Shown piece by piece: positions 62,988-64,000 of a stretch of DNA of 64,000 bases. The stretch is from the NCBI GenBank assembly GCA_963787135.1, contig CAWBBW010000003.1, positions 1 to 64,000 on the forward strand, read 5' to 3'. How positions within the stretch are numbered: position 1 is the first letter of the stretch; every line of letters begins with the position of its first letter. Below the pieces are notes generated by a model. It ran no database searches and had not been told where the DNA came from. It saw only the letters and a program-made list of their open reading frames with translations. Origin of the DNA: Roseiarcus sp963787135. Its GTDB lineage: Bacteria > Pseudomonadota > Alphaproteobacteria > Rhizobiales > Beijerinckiaceae. Position numbers and translations under genes: made by a program.

Positions 62988-63948
62988 TCAGGAAGTCGCC
63001 CCGGCGCTTGCGGGCGACGGCCTCGAACGTGCGCCGGCGGAGTCTTCCAGTTCGGCGTCGATTGCCGCGCCGACCAGAACCGCGAGCGCGCTCAGCCAAA
63101 ACCAGAGCAGCAGGATGACAGGCGCGGCGAGCGCGCCATAAGTCGCGTCGTAGGCGCCAAAATGGGAAACATAAAAGGAAAAGAGAGCGGAAGCCGCCAG
63201 CCAAAGACCCGTCGCAATTGCCGCGCCCCAGGTGACCCATTTCCACGCGGGATGCTCGGTGGAGGGGCCAAGCCGATAGGCGACCGCCAGACCCAGGCAG
63301 ACAGAGAATCGCAAGAAGGGGCCACCTCGCCAGACCAAGCACTGTCTTGACGCCCTCCGTCAGCGGCAGAAAGCCGAGAATGGCCGGGATCAGCGCGACG
63401 CTGGCGAGGGCGACAATCGCAAGAATGGCGGCGCCGATCGTCAACGCCAGGGCCACGATCTGTTGGACGATAAAGCTACGCTTTTCTGCCGTCTCGTTGG
63501 CGATGTTCAGCCCCGTCATCAATGACGAGACGCCAGCCTTGGCGCTCCACAGCGCAAGAGCGACGGAAATGACGAGCGCCGCATTGAGAGTTGAATGGCT
63601 GTTGCCGGCAAAGTTCTCGAGCGCGTCAGTCAGCAATTTGAGCGAGTTCGCCGGCAGCAGGTCGGCGTAACTGGCGATTAGCCGCTCAATTGTGTGCGGA
63701 TCGGCAAAGAGCCCGTAGACCGACACCAGCGCCGCGATTGCGGGGAAAATGGCGGTCATCGCATAAAATGCAACGCCCGCGGCGATCAAACTCAAATTGT
63801 CTTGACCGACACGCAGGAAAACATTCTTGCCGATTTCGTAGAGGCCGGGAGAAATTGTCTTTTCCGGAGCGCCTCCCGCAGCGTCTCGCCGGCTGACTGA
63901 GTGCCGGCTCGCGCCGACGAAGGATTTGCGGTCCGGCAGGAAAGACAT
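62988..63948 (-). CDS. YihY/BrkB-family membrane protein (one frame break)
   Basis: About 320 aa after correction, from ATG 63948 (MSFLPDRKSFVGASRHS). Six hydrophobic segments: NLSLIAAGVAFYAMTAIFPA carries the family's conserved start, then NAALVISVALALWSAKAGV, GLNIANETAEKRSF and IVALALTIGAAILAIVALAS. Near 63,300 the frame shifts; the second frame continues LGLAVAYRLGPSTEHPAWKW, LWLAASALFSFYVSHFGAYDATYGAL and ILLLWFWLSALAVLVGAAI. The family was once called RNase BN but is an inner-membrane protein of unknown role. It lies 72 bp upstream of the DUF3618 gene. Confidence 0.87.
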
Positions 63949-64000
63949 CGAGACGGCCCGTGGTCCTGAGAGAGGGTCTAGTCCTCTCTCAATGCGGACG
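63949..64000. other. Window edge
   Basis: A 52-bp stretch upstream of the BrkB gene, with an imperfect inverted repeat GAGAGAGG and CCTCTCTC (63969-63988). Too short to say more. Confidence 0.4.

Overview
The window looks like chromosome of a high-GC alphaproteobacterium, most likely Hyphomicrobiales (Rhizobiales). This is inferred from GC-rich codon use, two complete branched-chain amino acid type (Liv) ABC operons, the Phd/PIN and HigBA toxin-antitoxin modules, DUF3618 and BrkB envelope proteins, the GlgX/TreY/TreZ trehalose route and a PaoABC-type aldehyde oxidase. No rRNA, marker gene or CRISPR array is present to fix the genus.

Layout. 1-5.9 kb is a mobile-element pile-up. Three tandem, partly truncated copies of an IS110-family (IS1111-type) element sit inside the 3' end of an IS91-type transposase gene. 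They are followed by an IS1182-type element that splits a small unknown gene with a CTAG target duplication. 6.3-10.4 kb has a secreted Gly/Tyr-rich protein, a five-unit 21-bp repeat array, a Na+/H+ antiporter and two small conserved proteins. 10.5-18.5 kb has tRNA-Asn, nnr (NAD(P)HX repair), Liv operon 1 (minus strand, 4-bp overlaps at every junction) and argG. 18.5-22.2 kb has a HigBA-like module, a DUF4864 protein, an unusual pyruvate-kinase-like protein and a Phd/PIN module. 22.2-28.2 kb is Liv operon 2 with two tandem paralogous binding proteins. 28.3-33.8 kb has an alpha/beta hydrolase, a CcdA/thioredoxin pair, a His/Gly/Asn-repeat secreted protein, two Hsp20 chaperones and a secreted amidohydrolase. 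34-44.4 kb has an EmrAB-type efflux pair, a P3A proton ATPase, a secreted hydrolase, a second Phd/PIN module, isovaleryl-CoA dehydrogenase and a sterol-desaturase-family protein. 44.5-48.2 kb is a compact acyl-CoA dehydrogenase-like / PIG-L deacetylase / NodS-like methyltransferase set with a convergent glycosyltransferase, the best candidate here for an uncharacterised pathway. 48.4-53.1 kb has a PaoABC-type molybdoenzyme and a BON protein. 53.3-60 kb encodes glycogen-to-trehalose conversion. 60-64 kb is a run of small membrane/coiled proteins ending in BrkB/YihY.

How the genes work together. The clearest functional units are two amino-acid/amide importers, a glycogen debranching to maltodextrin to trehalose route, and a stress and envelope theme (Hsp20, trehalose, BON, DUF3618, H+ pumps). 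Apart from one antitoxin with a Cro/C1-type helix-turn-helix (and the two Phd-type antitoxins) I recognise no transcription factor.

Caution. At least nine otherwise conserved genes carry one or more apparent frameshifts. The pattern looks more like uncorrected indel errors in the assembly than like gene decay, so these are annotated as whole genes with frame breaks.
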